Assembly (NCBI RefSeq): GCF_041146395.1
Contig: NC_090984.1
Span: 88,237,114-88,301,113 of the forward strand
DNA length: 64,000 nucleotides
Source: Eulemur rufifrons
Lineage: Eukaryota > Chordata > Mammalia > Primates > Lemuridae
Reading direction: 5' to 3'
In this document: piece after piece, positions 1-10,826 of the stretch
Numbering within the stretch: the stretch's first letter is position 1
Layout of the letters: each line of letters begins with the position of its first letter
Notes under the pieces: generated by a model
Told to the model about the DNA's origin: nothing
What the model saw: the letters and a program-made list of their open reading frames with translations, nothing else
Databases searched by the model: none
Position numbers and translations under genes: made by a program

Positions 1-380
1 TCTTCATTTCTGCTAATTAGTTCAACTCAAACTTTATACACTTCAGCCAACCAAAGTTCTCTGGTTACTTTTATTTTCTTCCTTTTATACAATGTGACTT
101 TTTTTGATAACTTAAGAAAATAATGCATGTTTATCAGAGGATATTTGGAAAACACAGAAAAGCACAAAGAAAGAAAATGAATAAATCACCTTAATCCTAC
201 CACTCAAAACACCCATTGTCATTCTTTTGATATATTTCCTTTCCTTTCTGCAATGCATACATTTGCATATATGTATGTAGATTATATATTATATAAAGTC
301 TTCTTTTTTTTCCACTTAACTTTTCATCATAATGTCATTAAACATTATATTAAAAATGATTTTTAACAATTACATGATTT
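1..380. repeat. Possible old LINE 3'-end-like sequence
   Basis: AT-rich sequence with the feel of an old L1 3' untranslated region: a stretch around 155-200 of the type 'cacagaaaagcacaaag', then 'aatcctaccact', and a T-rich 'tccacttaacttttcat' near 311. A similar order of features is seen again at about 25200-25560 ('gagaagtataaagaaaa', then 'tttttcacttgacat'). The two stretches may be diverged members of one family. No open frame of interest. The class assignment is a guess from appearance. Confidence 0.3.
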
Positions 381-1385
381 TCAATTACATGCAGGGGCCC
401 TTGGCTGACATCCAGCTATTATGTAATATGCTGGCTGTTAGTAGGGTTATTTCCATCTCTAGTCTAATTGATTGGTGTATCTGTTATGATTGGTTCGTTT
501 ATTGGTTTTGATTGGTTGATATGTTCATTTTGGTTGGTTAGCATGTTGGTTACAGTTATAAATTGGCTGGTGCTTGTGTCATACCAGTTGTTAAATATTT
601 TAAATATTGCCTGTAATTGTACTGCCACTGAGTTAACCTTTTCCCTATCATTGGACTTTTAGATTATATTTAATTCATGGTATTAAAAATAATTCTATAA
701 AAAGCCAAAACAAAACAAAAAAGAAGAAGCAAAACCAATCCTTATAGAATATTTTTTTTGGTAAATGTTTTAATAATTCCTCTGGTTAAATTTCTGAAAG
801 TGCCATAAAAGGTTAAAGATGTGATAATTTTAAAGGCTTTGATGCACATTGCCTTGCAGAAAGATTGGATTCATTTACAGTATACTCCCAGAAGATCACA
901 TGGGTTACACTGAACCCTGCAAGCCTGAACATTATCATTTTAAAAAAGATCTTTGCCAATCTGATAGTTGAAACATGGTGTCTTGCTTTAATTTGCATTT
1001 CTTTGGGTTATATTTTAATGTGAGCATTTGACTCTTTTTTAGAACATGCTTTGTCATTTTTCTCTGCTCACTTTTCTGCTCTACATTTCGTCAATGATTC
1101 TAGGCTCTGCCTTGAGTCTTTTTGTACATGTGAAAGCTGTTCCCTCACTGTTTGCCAGGATTTGTTTGGCTACTTTCCTTGGCAAGGTTGGTGCTACTTT
1201 CTTCCTTTACAAACCCAGTTGCAAGCCTCCCTCCTCCTAAAGCAGTTCCTTAGTTGAAAAAGGTTGTTTTTGTAGTATGGATGTGTTATGTTATAGAATA
1301 TTTGTGTTGCTTTCTATGGGTGTATTGCTGCCTTGTCTATAGTTCTCCAAGGGCTTGCTTTTGCCTTTCAGAAAAAATGAAATAA
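381..1385. other. Unassigned sequence, no gene seen
   Basis: AT-rich sequence with no recognisable gene or named repeat. The only notable structure is a cluster of ATTGG pentamers (inverted CCAAT) between about 470 and 566, treated under findings. Short open frames (60-68 codons) at 468-662 and 1046-1257 have low-complexity hydrophobic translations and no family resemblance; I regard them as chance. Confidence 0.5.
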
Positions 1386-1389
1386 TTCT

Positions 1390-1990
1390 TTGGAGCTGGT
1401 TTATCTATTGATGTGTAACAAACCATCCCAAAACTTAGAGGTTTACAACAACAATTTATTATTATCTCTCATGTTTTCTTTCGTGTTAGCTGGGCTCCTC
1501 GTGTGTGAGGTCTCTTATGCAGTTATAGTCAGGGGGTGGGAGAAACTAGAGTCATCTGAAGGCTCAACTGGGATGGATATTCAGGGTGGTTTCTGATCTC
1601 ACATGTCTGTCTCCTCGAAATAGCTGGAGCAGCCAAGGGCTGTCTGAATCTCCTCTCTTTCTCTCTGTCTTTCTCTCTCTCTCTCTCTCATACACACGTG
1701 GCCTTTTGCCATGTGTGGCTGGGGCTTCCTCAAAGCATGGCAATCTCAGGATATTTGAACTTCTTACCTGGTGGTTGGCTCCTCCCAAAGCAAGCACTCC
1801 AAAGAAAACAAGGTGGAAGCTGCAGGCTTCTTATGACCTAGTCTGAGAAATCATGCAGCATCACATCAGCCACATTCTGTTGGTCAACAGGGAGTCAGAG
1901 GGTCTCAAAAGTGAGGGCCCAGATTAGAGAGGATAGGACTACATATGGGTGTAAATACCAAATACCAGGCATGGTTGGAGGGACATCGTT
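1390..1990 (-). repeat. Old LTR-like element (MLT1/MaLR-type or related), antisense
   Basis: Starts on the plus strand with 'tgatgtgtaacaaaccatcc' and 'aaaacttagaggtttacaac', which is the reverse complement of the typical 3' end of mammalian MaLR-type LTRs (poly-purine, then 'ttgttttaagccactaagtt'). Further in are 'ctcacatgtctg', 'aagctgcaggcttcttatga' and 'cacattctgttggtcaa', which match the body of the same family. A second member in the same orientation is at 54725-55190. A (TC)n run sits inside at 1649-1690. Subfamily is uncertain. Confidence 0.55.
1649..1690. repeat. (TC)n low-complexity run
   Basis: Pyrimidine run dominated by CT dinucleotides, with an uninterrupted (TC) block at about 1672-1689. 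It lies within the antisense LTR-like element and probably expanded from a CT-rich patch of it. Confidence 0.8.
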
Positions 1991-4405
1991 GTAGACAAGC
2001 TATCCCAGGTACTCAGCACTGATTGTGGCAGGACCATATTTAACATTCGATACATTCTTATTCAATGAACATCCTAGAAACTGGAGATACATTGTTTTCT
2101 GAAAAAGCCATTTGACTTTTAATTTTCTTTTCTTGAGGGGAAGGGCCAAAGGAGTGAGCCATGAAAAATGAGGCTTTGGCATAACTGTAATCTAATCTCA
2201 GAAGAGCAAGTAACCTCGAAGAAATTCACTTATGGGTGGAAGTATATCCTACTGACAACCAGATATTCCCTTCCAAGATTCTATTATCCTTAGTTATCTA
2301 ACCAATATTTTTCTATTTATTCTCATTCTCTTCCTCTGAGTAGAGTGACAGCTGCCCTGATGTCATATCTTCAAATCACACATGCTGTTGTTACACAGTT
2401 ACTTCAATGCCATTGCATGTCCTTGTCTAATTCACAACATTTTAAAGTTTGGTGTTGGTTATAGAGACAGCCCAGCTTCTCACGAGAGACCTAGATCTCA
2501 AGGTTTGTCTCTGAATGTGAGTGGGGGAAGGGGAAACCATTCTGTCTGACTGACTCAGTCAGGGATATTTCTGGTCAAGTCTGCTTTGGGCTAATGTGTA
2601 AAATTGATCTATTCATTTCCCATGCAATAACAACTTCTTCTGATAGGATCCAAATAGAAAACATATGCTGCTTTAAGATTTCATTAATTCGGTTAAAAAT
2701 TATTGCTCATTTGTTGTATTTAAGATGATACCACATGCTTTCCAGAAGCTTATATGAGAGAGGAGAGATAAGACATATATACCTAGACATCAGGCAGCCT
2801 ACACTACAGGCCATATAGATGTTATAGATGTGAAATGCTGCAGGGGTTCAGAGTAGGAAGAAATCACTCAGACCAGAGTGGCATTTGTGGGCTTCCAAAT
2901 AGAGTTTTGATAGTCAGATAAATTTGTCCAATTTCAGAGCTAAAACAGCCTTAACACAGAGCCTAACACAACTGGGAAAGGAATGGAGCTTTGTTTCTCT
3001 GGCAGCATTTTCTAAGCATGCTTATGCACATGGGGAGACCAAAGAGGGTTAACCCTCTCCGTGTTCTCCAAACAGAAACCAGACAACCAGGGGAGGAGTC
3101 CCCGTGCTGCCCATGGAAGGCGGCCTCGGTCCTCTTAACTTGGGCCAGTATTTGAAACAGCAGTAGGTGTGGTGGTTTCTCTGCTGTAGGTTTGCAGGTC
3201 CCCTGATGGGTGGGGAGGTCTGGCAGAGGAACAATCCCAAGCACACTTTGGGGAACAAATGTTCAAATATTCATTCCGAGGGCCTTAAACACCACAGGTC
3301 AGTTTCAGCTCTGGAGCCTGCAAAGATTCTCAGCAGGGAAGTGGTTAATGTATCACAGAGCACTTTTCAAGTCAGAAGAATCTCACCACCCCTTCCCCCC
3401 ATCTGGGGCTGGCTTCTAACTGGGTTTAGGGGATTTGGAAGGGATTTGAGGTGGGTGTGGTTCTGGTGTTTCAGTTTCTAGGAAATAAAACAATCCTTTT
3501 CTTTGACCTTTAATGTGATTCAGATCAGTGTCTCCTTGGTAAGAAGCATTTTCTGTGCAGCAGTTTGCTGTAAGGCTGTGAGTATAGCAACTTGAAACTT
3601 CAGTTTTATGCTGCTTCTCCCTATCGCCAGCAGCCTGCATTCTGAGTGGGAAGCCGGGGATTCGGAGCTCAGCCTTTGACACTTGTATTGGCTGACGCTG
3701 GGGAAGTTCACAACCCAGCTCAAATCCTGACTCCTCAGATAATTGCTTCTCCTGCCTTATCTGCAAATGGTGGAGGCGGGTTGGCTTCCTTTAACACTTG
3801 GTGAATGGCAAAATTGCAGGGGCTTAAGGGAGGACTTACAACTGGTGATTGGATGGCCAGGAGCCCCACTTCGGAATTGTCACCTGATCCCAAATGGTGC
3901 ACATCGTGCTCTCTCTGGAGGGAAGTTGAAAAGCAGGAATCAAACAAATTAGGGACAAAGGAATGTACCATAAACTCCCTCACAAACCAGGCGATTTGAT
4001 TAATCCCAATGGAGTCATGCATCTGACTGTGGAAAGTTCTGTTCTTCATGCACTCTGTGATGCATGGTGCCCCTCTGCTGAAACAGAAATCCTATCATAT
4101 ATTGAATGCCATCTCTTTTCCTATGCTCTGTCATCATAAAATGTTGTGGCTGTGCAATTAGCTAAGAAAGAAGAACATATTTTTACATAGCATCCAAAAT
4201 AAAAATTTAGGCTAGGAGATTTTAAATTCTATAAAGACTCAGTATAAGAAATATAAAAAAATTTTATTGTTAAGAAAACACAGATTTTGCTTAATCAGTG
4301 GAGCTAAACAGGTTTAACTAGAACATCAACAGAATTTGAGGTGGACAATCCATCCTAATGGTTCAAACTGAACAATTAATGTGCGTAGAAGCAGCATTTA
4401 AAGGA
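1991..4405. other. Unassigned unique sequence, no gene seen
   Basis: About 2.4 kb without a repeat I can name. Overlapping open frames on both strands occur at 2963-3481, 3416-3766 and 3735-4049 (up to 116 codons), but they lie on top of each other on opposite strands, have no recognisable domain and no splice-site framing that favours one. The slightly higher GC around 3000-4000 is enough to explain them. This block could contain conserved regulatory sequence, which I cannot judge from one sequence. Confidence 0.5.
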
Positions 4406-4995
4406 CTGCAGTGGTTCTCAGATTTCAGTGGACATAAGAGCCTCCATGGGGACTTGTTAAAGATGTCAGTTCCCAGAGATTTTCTGATTTAGCAAATCCA
4501 TTTTGAGGGCAAGGAATCAGAGTTTTATTTTTTATATTTATTTATTTATTTATTTATTTTGAGACAGAGTCTCGCTTTGTTGCCTGGGCTAGAGTGAGTG
4601 CCGTGGCATCAGCCTAGCTCACAGCAACCTCAAACTCCTGGGCTTAAGCGATCCTAATACCTCAGCCTCCTGAGTAGCTGGGACTATAGGCATGCGCCAC
4701 CATGCCCGGCTAATTTTTTCTATATAGATTTTTAGCTGTCCAAATAAATTCTTTCTATTTTTAGTAGAGATGAGGTCTCACTCTTGCTCAGGCTGGTCTC
4801 GAACTCCTGAGCTTGAGCGATCCACCCGCCTCGGCCTCCTAGAGTGCTAGGATTACAAGCATGAGCCACCGCGCCCCGCCTAGCGGAGTATTCTTGAAGA
4901 ATTATTTTCCAAGCGCCCGGCCTGGAATCAGAGTTTTAAATACGAACCCATGGTAATTCTGGTACTGTGGGGTCCACACATTGAGAAGAGTGGAC
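4406..4995. mobile_element. MER5A: MER5A-like hAT-Charlie element, split by an Alu
   Basis: Left part 4406-4512 opens with 'cagtggttctcagattt' and continues with 'ggacttgttaaagatg' and 'tttctgatttagcaa', the usual order in MER5A, a short non-autonomous hAT-Charlie DNA transposon. The right part resumes after the Alu at 4924 and runs to 'tgtggggtccacacattgag' near 4985, the other end of MER5A. The two halves are joined by the Alu target-site duplication, so the MER5A was in place before the Alu inserted. Confidence 0.75.
4528..4923 (-). mobile_element. Alu: Lemur-type Alu with unusual 5' extension
   Basis: Minus-strand dimeric Alu. The tail reads on the plus strand as a (TTTA)n run at 4530-4559, followed by 'gagacagagtctcgctttgt' and the right and left monomers. 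The internal linker has the strepsirrhine-type motif rather than the plain A-rich linker of human Alus. It is flanked by a perfect 15-bp duplication, 'ggaatcagagtttta', at 4513-4527 and 4924-4938. The expected Alu 5' end is reached at about 4880, but the insertion continues for about 42 bases and finishes with a second copy of the first ten Alu bases. The whole unit lies inside one target-site duplication, so it inserted as one piece. Confidence 0.92.
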
Positions 4996-5234
4996 TAGGG
5001 TTCTAACGTGGATCTTGATCTTCTATGCAAAAGAGCCCAAATAGAGATTCAGAACTCAAGTAGTTTAAACCATAATCAGGACCAATCCCTAAAATCCTCC
5101 CTATATTTTCCTTGAGTTAAGCAATCTATTAATTAGGGCATATATTTGGCTATGAGTTATAGACATTTGAAAAATAATGGCTTAAATTAATACTTTTTTT
5201 GGAGGAGGGAGGATAAACATGAAGTCTTGAGCTA

Positions 5235-5695
5235 GGCAATCCAGGTGGATTGAATGGTGCCACCCCCGTCCTCAAAAAAAGATGTGTCCATGTCCAAATC
5301 CCCAGAAGCTGTGAATGTTTTACTTTATTTGGAAAATGTTCTTTGAAGATGTAATTGAGTTAAGTAAAGTATCTTGAGATTGTCCTGGATTACTCGGATG
5401 GGCCCTAAATTCAATGACAAGTGTGCTTGTAAGAGTGAAGCAGAAGGAGCTTAGACAGAAGAGGAGGCAGCAATGTGACAACAGAGACAGAGATTGGAGT
5501 GATGTGGCTACAAGCCTGGGGCAGCCACCAGAAGCTGGAAGAGGCAAAGAGTAGGTTCTTTCCCAGAGCACCCAGAGGGAGTGTACCTCTGCCCGATTTT
5601 GGACTTCTAGCTCTGTAACTGTGAGATAATGCATTTTAGGCCATCATGTTTATGATAATTTGTTTCAGCAGCCTCAGGAAACTCAAATGCTAGCA
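5235..5695 (+). repeat. MLT1: MLT1-type LTR (ERVL-MaLR)
   Basis: Sense-orientation LTR. Recognised from the ordered phrases 'gatgtgtccatgtccaaatc', 'gaagatgtaattgagttaag', 'gatgggccctaaattcaatg', 'agagattggagtgatgtggc' and 'gccaccagaagctggaagag', ending near 'cagcctcaggaaactcaaat'. These are landmarks of MLT1 LTRs, old solitary mammalian MaLR LTRs. No internal retroviral sequence is attached. An antisense open frame of 104 codons over it is a by-product of the repeat. Confidence 0.85.
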
Positions 5696-6784
5696 TTGGT
5701 ATAGCGGTTCCTTCAGGGAACACATTTCCTTTTGTCTTTCTGCTGCGCCATCCTTGGCATGGGTTTGCTGCCACTTGGTCACGAGATGGCTGTTACATCT
5801 CCTGTGTGGCATCTGCATTCTAGGCAGGAAGAAGAGGGAAGAGCAAAGGGAAGGGTGTAGACTAGTTTAGTTTGTCTCTATTTTAGCTGTCCAGGAAGCC
5901 ACTCAGTAGTTTTCTTTTAACTTCCCAGCCAGAACTGGGCCAAACAGCTGCCCCATCTGCAAGGGAGACTTGGGAAAGTACTTAAGTATTTTTTTTTTTT
6001 TTTAAATATTGGCTAAATTATCACATCCAACAAAATTGGAGTTTTATTAGTAAAGGGGAGGATGTTTGGCCAGATATTGTCTAGGCAACCGGAAAACTCT
6101 GCCAAGGATAGTATGCTCAATATATCCCAGTATCCTGGTACCACAACTCTTTTTTGGAACCTGGACAGCAGTAGACTGAGACTGGCTGGTCAGAGCTGCC
6201 TGAAAACACTAAGTGAGGGGCAGAGATTCCTTCTTGACCAATACTTGGTGATTTATACTTTCATATCTTAAATGTCTCAACCTAAGGTAAAGGAGCTTCT
6301 GTGACCTGTTGACTTTATTTCGTACTTAAAGCAATTTTGCTTTTGATCAAAAACTCGAGTGTGATCCTCATGTTTTACAAACTTGGCACCCTAGAATTAT
6401 CCATAAAAATATCTCCTTTTGACAGTTTCTTCCAAAACCCCATGGGTTTTTCTAATTAGAAGATAATGAGCTGTTGTGGTTGAAAGCAACAGGGTAGTCC
6501 TTCTTCCCTAGTTGTGGGAGTTTAGAAAGGGCTGAACGCAGCTAAGGAGCTTGTGTTTTTTAGAATTAAAGTTTGCCCTTTTTTTGGCGAGCCTTTGGTT
6601 GATAAACACTCAGGTTTTCAAAGGGGCCATAGCACTGGTGGTGTGAACTTTGGCCTCATCGTTGCTGGGCTGTAAGCAGAGCTGCCGGTGGCCCCTCATT
6701 GCCTCAATTGCCTGTTCTGGCAGCCATCTTATTTTGCTGCAGAACATACGTGAAACAAGATTCCCTGAGCCACGCTTTTGCATT
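5696..6784. other. Unassigned sequence, no gene seen
   Basis: Unique-looking sequence with a short poly-T run at 5989-6003. The 69-codon frame at 6062-6271 has no recognisable features. No named repeat found. Confidence 0.5.
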
Positions 6785-6990
6785 TAGTGGTTCTCAGTGG
6801 GGAGACATTTGGCAATGTCTGGAGACATTTTGGGTTGTCACAGCTTGGGAGCTGGGTGTGGGTGGGAAGAGGTGCTACTGGCATCTTAGATGTTAGAGGC
6901 CAGAAACCTCCTACAATGCACAAAATGGCCCTCCACAAAAAAGAATTATCTAACTTTAGCTAACAATAGTGTTGAGGTTGAGAAACTCTG
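6785..6990 (+). mobile_element. MER20: MER20 element (hAT-Charlie)
   Basis: Nearly complete MER20, a roughly 219-bp non-autonomous hAT-Charlie element. It begins 'tagtggttctcagtggggag', continues 'catttggcaatgtctggaga', 'ttgtcacagcttgg', 'gtgctactggcatctta', 'cctacaatgcacaaaatggc' and 'aaagaattatcta', and closes 'gaggttgagaaactctg', the inverted form of its start. The three small open frames over it are artefacts of the repeat. MER20 copies can carry regulatory activity in some mammals; nothing here shows that for this copy. Confidence 0.9.
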
Positions 6991-8839
6991 GCATAAATGA
7001 ACAATAACTTTTATGGGTAAAAATTTAAAAGACCCTTAAGTTAAAAAAAGTCTTCCTAATATCCTTCCACTTTTTCCATAAAGGCAAAAGAGGCAAGAAA
7101 GAACCAAGTTGGCTCCTTGCTATAAATGGAATTATTATTATTATTATTTTGTCTGAATGAGGAAGATTCTATTTCTAACAACAATAGCAGGTAAAGTTTC
7201 TCAAAAATAAATAGCTAATATTTTCACAGCATTGTCTTGCTTGACTTTTGTACAAATGGAGAACATTTGATGCTGCCACAAATCTCTGCATTCGTCATCC
7301 CGACAGCACTTCCTTGGAGGCGGATGGCTGAGACCGGCCTGTCAGGATTTCTGATAAGTCCCAGACCATCCCTGACCATCAAGAGGGGGAGATTTGCTTC
7401 CTATTCAGTGAAAATGTAATCGAGGGTTTTGAGCCAGGCAGTTACTAATAATTATGAATGCATCAGCACATATTGGTCAAAGGGGTAAAGCTGGTGTACA
7501 ACATAGCCAGACATTTTTTAGAAAACTTGTGTAATGTTATGGACTAATGGTGTTAGTCTGTATTGTGCGACTTTATTCTTTCCACTTGTAGGCCTCTGTA
7601 GTTCAAGTCCAAGTGAGGATCTGTTAAGTAGATTAACATAAACCCAAGGGACATCACATTACTATTTGCAACATTCCACACAAACATGGATGGCTTCGTC
7701 TCTTAAGCTCCAGTTAATTTATAATAAAAGCTGTATTCCAATGAGCTGATTGCATATGAATAAAGTGCATCAAATAATGCTCCTTGACAGTTTTCAAGTT
7801 GCTTCATCATCTTTTCACTCCAGCTTTTGTCCATAGTCCTCCAGGGTTAGAAGGCAGATAGCTCAATCAGACACTTATGAATAGTTATACCTACTTAGAT
7901 GCTCTAGGAGAAAAAGTTGGTGAAAACATCTGTGGAGAATCCAGTCCTTCAATGCCTGGAAGGATTACCCACAGGAGAAAACCCTTATGAGTCAAATGTA
8001 TTCCTTTTTCAAGCACTATTTGTATCCAAGCTTTGCCTGAGCTCCAATTAAATAAATAAATTTCTTTTCCTGAGTATTGTTATTTATATAACTCTCTGGA
8101 CCTTGGAGTTTAAGCTCACAAAAGCCAACATGTAAACGTCCTTCTTAAGATTTTTAAAATTATAGATGATCTTTGGCTGCACTAGAACATTTGCATTTTG
8201 AGAAGAGAAGTCAATTAAACGTTCTGCCTTTGCCTGTAAAATAAATATAACTGAGATTGGCAAACTGCTTGGTGATTCAGACTGAATTCTCTCTGGACAG
8301 ACTTAAGTCTGTTCGAGTCTCTGACCTATGGTCAAGAAATGCAAATATGTATATGTGAGCTTGTATGGGAAATCGTTCTTTGCCAATGGAGAAGTCTGTG
8401 GGATTAATTCTGTTTGTTTCCGGGTCTATAAGTGGATGCATCTTTTCCACTCCTCCCCCTTCACTCCGGCCTGTCTTGTCCGCTGTTTCTACTAACCTAT
8501 TGACCTGATGTTGAGGGAATTCCCAGCTTTGAAAAAACAGACTATGTTGCTGCTTCTAGTTGCAGAGGGATTTACTCAGCCACGTTTTGACTCTGAGTTC
8601 AAAACAGTTAAGCTTTAGAGGTCTCTGGTTTGATAGGAAAATTTTCTTAAAGTCCATAGTACTTTGCATTCTAGGGTTGTCTTAGAAATTCTTATCTGGA
8701 AACTTTACAGCCTCAATTATTTCAAAGAAATGAAACAGTTTATGCTGATTTAGGACATCTATTCTCCAATTAACCACAAAAGGCCTGCTCTTAATCCCTA
8801 ATACTTCCATCAAGAAAGATTTTCGCAATTTGCACAGCG
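6991..8839. other. Unassigned sequence, no gene seen
   Basis: AT-rich unique sequence. It contains a (TTA)n patch at about 7131-7147 and a perfect 16-bp palindrome, ACAGACTTAAGTCTGT, at 8297-8312. No gene or named repeat is evident. Confidence 0.5.
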
Positions 8840-8965
8840 AGAGCCATGTAATTAGGGTAAATTGTTTAACCTCTGTGGCTCTGTTCCTTATCTATAATAT
8901 GAGAGAAATTGCTCTGTAACCTCTAATGTTTCTTCAAGGTCTAAAATTATATGATTCTATGACCC
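8840..8965 (+). repeat. MIR: MIR fragment
   Basis: MIR-like core: 'aaattgtttaacctctgtgg' and 'ttccttatctataatatgag', corresponding to the 'acttaacctctctgtgcctc...catctgtaaaatggg' part of MIR. Highly diverged, boundaries approximate. Confidence 0.55.
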
Positions 8966-9039
8966 CTTATTCCATATGCATGTTATCTTTTGTTGAAGCA
9001 AAGTTGAAGGTCACTGGCACACGCCACAAATAAATGAAA

Positions 9040-9560
9040 TCCCATTTACAGACCTGGGATAATATCCCAGGTCTTCACCACTTACTTGCTATATGACTTT
9101 GAACTACTTATTCACTTCTCTGAGCTGCGTACTTTTATCCATAAAATGGGGATAGTAGTTCCTGTCTCATTACATTCTAATGAGGATCAAAAGAGATAAT
9201 TTTATAAGGTGCCTGTGGCCAGGCAAGATGGCTCATGTCTGAAATTCAAACACTTCGGGAGGCTGAGGCAGGAGGATCACTTGAGGCCAGGAGTTCAAGA
9301 CCAGCCTGGGTGACATGATGAGAACCTGTCTCTACAAAAAAAAAAAAAAAATTATTAGCTGGGCATTCTGGCACATGCCTAGAGTCCCAGATACTCAGGA
9401 GGTTGAGGTGAGAGGATTGCTTGAGCCTAGGAGTTACAGGCTGCAGTGAGTCACTGCTCTCTAGCCTGGGTGTCAGAGCAAGATCCTGTCTCTAAAAAAA
9501 AAAAAAAAAAGTGCCTGAAATAGTGCCTGGCACTTAGTAAATGCTCAGTAATGAATAATG
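9040..9560 (+). repeat. MIR: MIR SINE, split by an Alu
   Basis: Left part 9040-9215 includes 'ttgctatatgactttgaact', 'cttctctgagctgcg', 'ccataaaatggggatagtag' and 'aatgaggatcaaaagag'; the right part 9511-9560 resumes with 'agtgcctggcacttagtaaa'. This is a normal MIR order interrupted by the Alu at 9217-9510. A perfect 10-bp stem with a 3-base loop at 9051-9073 corresponds to the tRNA-like T-arm region of MIR. Confidence 0.85.
9217..9510 (+). mobile_element. Alu: AluJ-like element
   Basis: Full-length dimeric Alu, starting 'ggccaggcaagatggctcat', with a plain A-rich linker at about 9337-9352 and a right monomer ending in an A-tail at 9495-9510. It lacks the lemur-specific linker of the other four copies and carries many differences from the Alu consensus, as expected of the oldest (J-type) Alus. 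The imperfect target duplication is 'aaggtgcctg' (9206-9215) against 'aaagtgcctg' (9508-9517). It sits in a MIR. Confidence 0.9.
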
Positions 9561-10464
9561 TTAATGTTAATTTCTCTAGGGTTTGTGAATCATTCCTCAT
9601 GAAATAGACATTGGTATGGCTGCCTCTCTTTATTAAGAGGGGGCCACGTGGGACAAGGTAAAATACAGCCCAAGGGGTCTGTCTTTTGCTGCAGACACAA
9701 CTTCCTCATTTTTGACATGAAGAGCTCTGGGCAGCAAAAGCAATTTGGGATTTAACAGGAAAAAGCCATCAGCCAGATTGACTCCTGTCAAAGACTCCCT
9801 TTCAATAAACATTTACAAGAAGGGAAGCTTGATAAATGTGGCCCCATTCCAAGAAATGTGTGGCAATGGCAGCTTTGTGTCTGGCATTCAGATATTTCCA
9901 GGTATTTTTCTATTCTGCATCAGTTTCCCTCCAGTACAGAAGTAATTGGAACTCAGTGCCTATGAAGTTTACAGATAGCAACATTGCCTGGTTTTCACCA
10001 AGAAAAAACAGTAATAAAGGAATAGACTTTGTTCTAAAATAAGACAGACTTCCTTCTGCATGGAAGGCCTAAAAAATCCTTGCCTTCTTGCTGAAGATGA
10101 ACCCATCATTCTTCGTGCTGGTCAAACATAGCAGAGATTTATTTGGCCAAAGAAAACTTTATTTGTTCAGGCTTTGCTGTGATTCTGGCACTGAATGAGG
10201 ACACAGAAATGATTGTCTGAAGCCCTCTCCTTCCCCATCTTGAAAGTGAATGGCATGAATCCAATTGGGTTGTTAGTCTAGCGGGCCAAGACCCAAACTA
10301 GAGAGTGGTATTTGAGGGCAAGCCGAACTTGTCATCCTTTTAGGAGAGTTTGAGACAAAACAGTGAAGTCCACCTCTAATCAAGGGGGGCACCAGGAGGT
10401 TGGAGGTGGAGGCTAGAGAGGGAACCAAGCAGGAGCTGGAAGAAACCAAGGAAAACCCTGGACC
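9561..10464. other. Unassigned sequence, no gene seen
   Basis: Unique sequence without a named repeat. Overlapping 66-68 codon frames at 9745-10042 show no recognisable domain. Confidence 0.5.
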
Positions 10465-10477
10465 AAGAATGGGGGTG

Positions 10478-10813
10478 GGCCGGGTGCGGTGGCTCACGCC
10501 TGTAATCCTAGCACTCTGGGAGGCCGAGGCGGGTGGATTGCTCAAGGTCAGGAGTTTGAGACCAGCCTGAGCAATAGCGAGACCCCGTCTCTATTAAAAA
10601 TAGAAAGAAATTATCTGGCCAACTAAAATATATATAGAAAAAATTAGCCAGGCATGGTGGCACATGCCTGTATTCCCAGCTACCTGGGAGGCTGAGGCAG
10701 TAGGATCGCTTAAGCCCAGGAGTTTGAGGTTGCTGTGAGCTAGACTGATGCCACGGCACTCACTCTAGCCCGGGCAACAAAGTGAGACTCTGTCTCAAAA
10801 AAAAAAATAAAAA
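10478..10813 (+). mobile_element. Alu: Lemur-type Alu
   Basis: Starts 'ggccgggtgcggtggctcac' with the lemur-type phrase 'taatcctagcactctgggag' and an internal linker containing 'aagaaattatctggccaact' plus a TA run. The right monomer has 'ggcagtaggatcgcttaagc' and the tail includes an A-rich run to about 10813. Flanked by a 13-bp duplication with one mismatch: 'aagaatgggggtg' at 10465-10477 and 'aagagtgggggtg' at 10814-10826. The antisense open frames at 10273-10759 are the usual Alu artefact. Confidence 0.95.
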
Positions 10814-10826
10814 AAGAGTGGGGGTG

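Noticed and set aside
3416..3766. 116-codon minus-strand open frame, overlapped by plus-strand frames
   Set aside because: Competing frames on both strands and no recognisable domain; nothing favours coding.
8297..8312. Perfect 16-bp palindrome ACAGACTTAAGTCTGT
   Set aside because: Short palindromes are expected occasionally in 64 kb, and nothing around it suggests a binding-site array or mobile-element end.
9051..9073. Perfect hairpin with a 10-bp stem and 3-base loop
   Set aside because: It falls in the tRNA-like part of a MIR, where a T-arm-like inverted repeat is expected. No need for a separate RNA gene or terminator.
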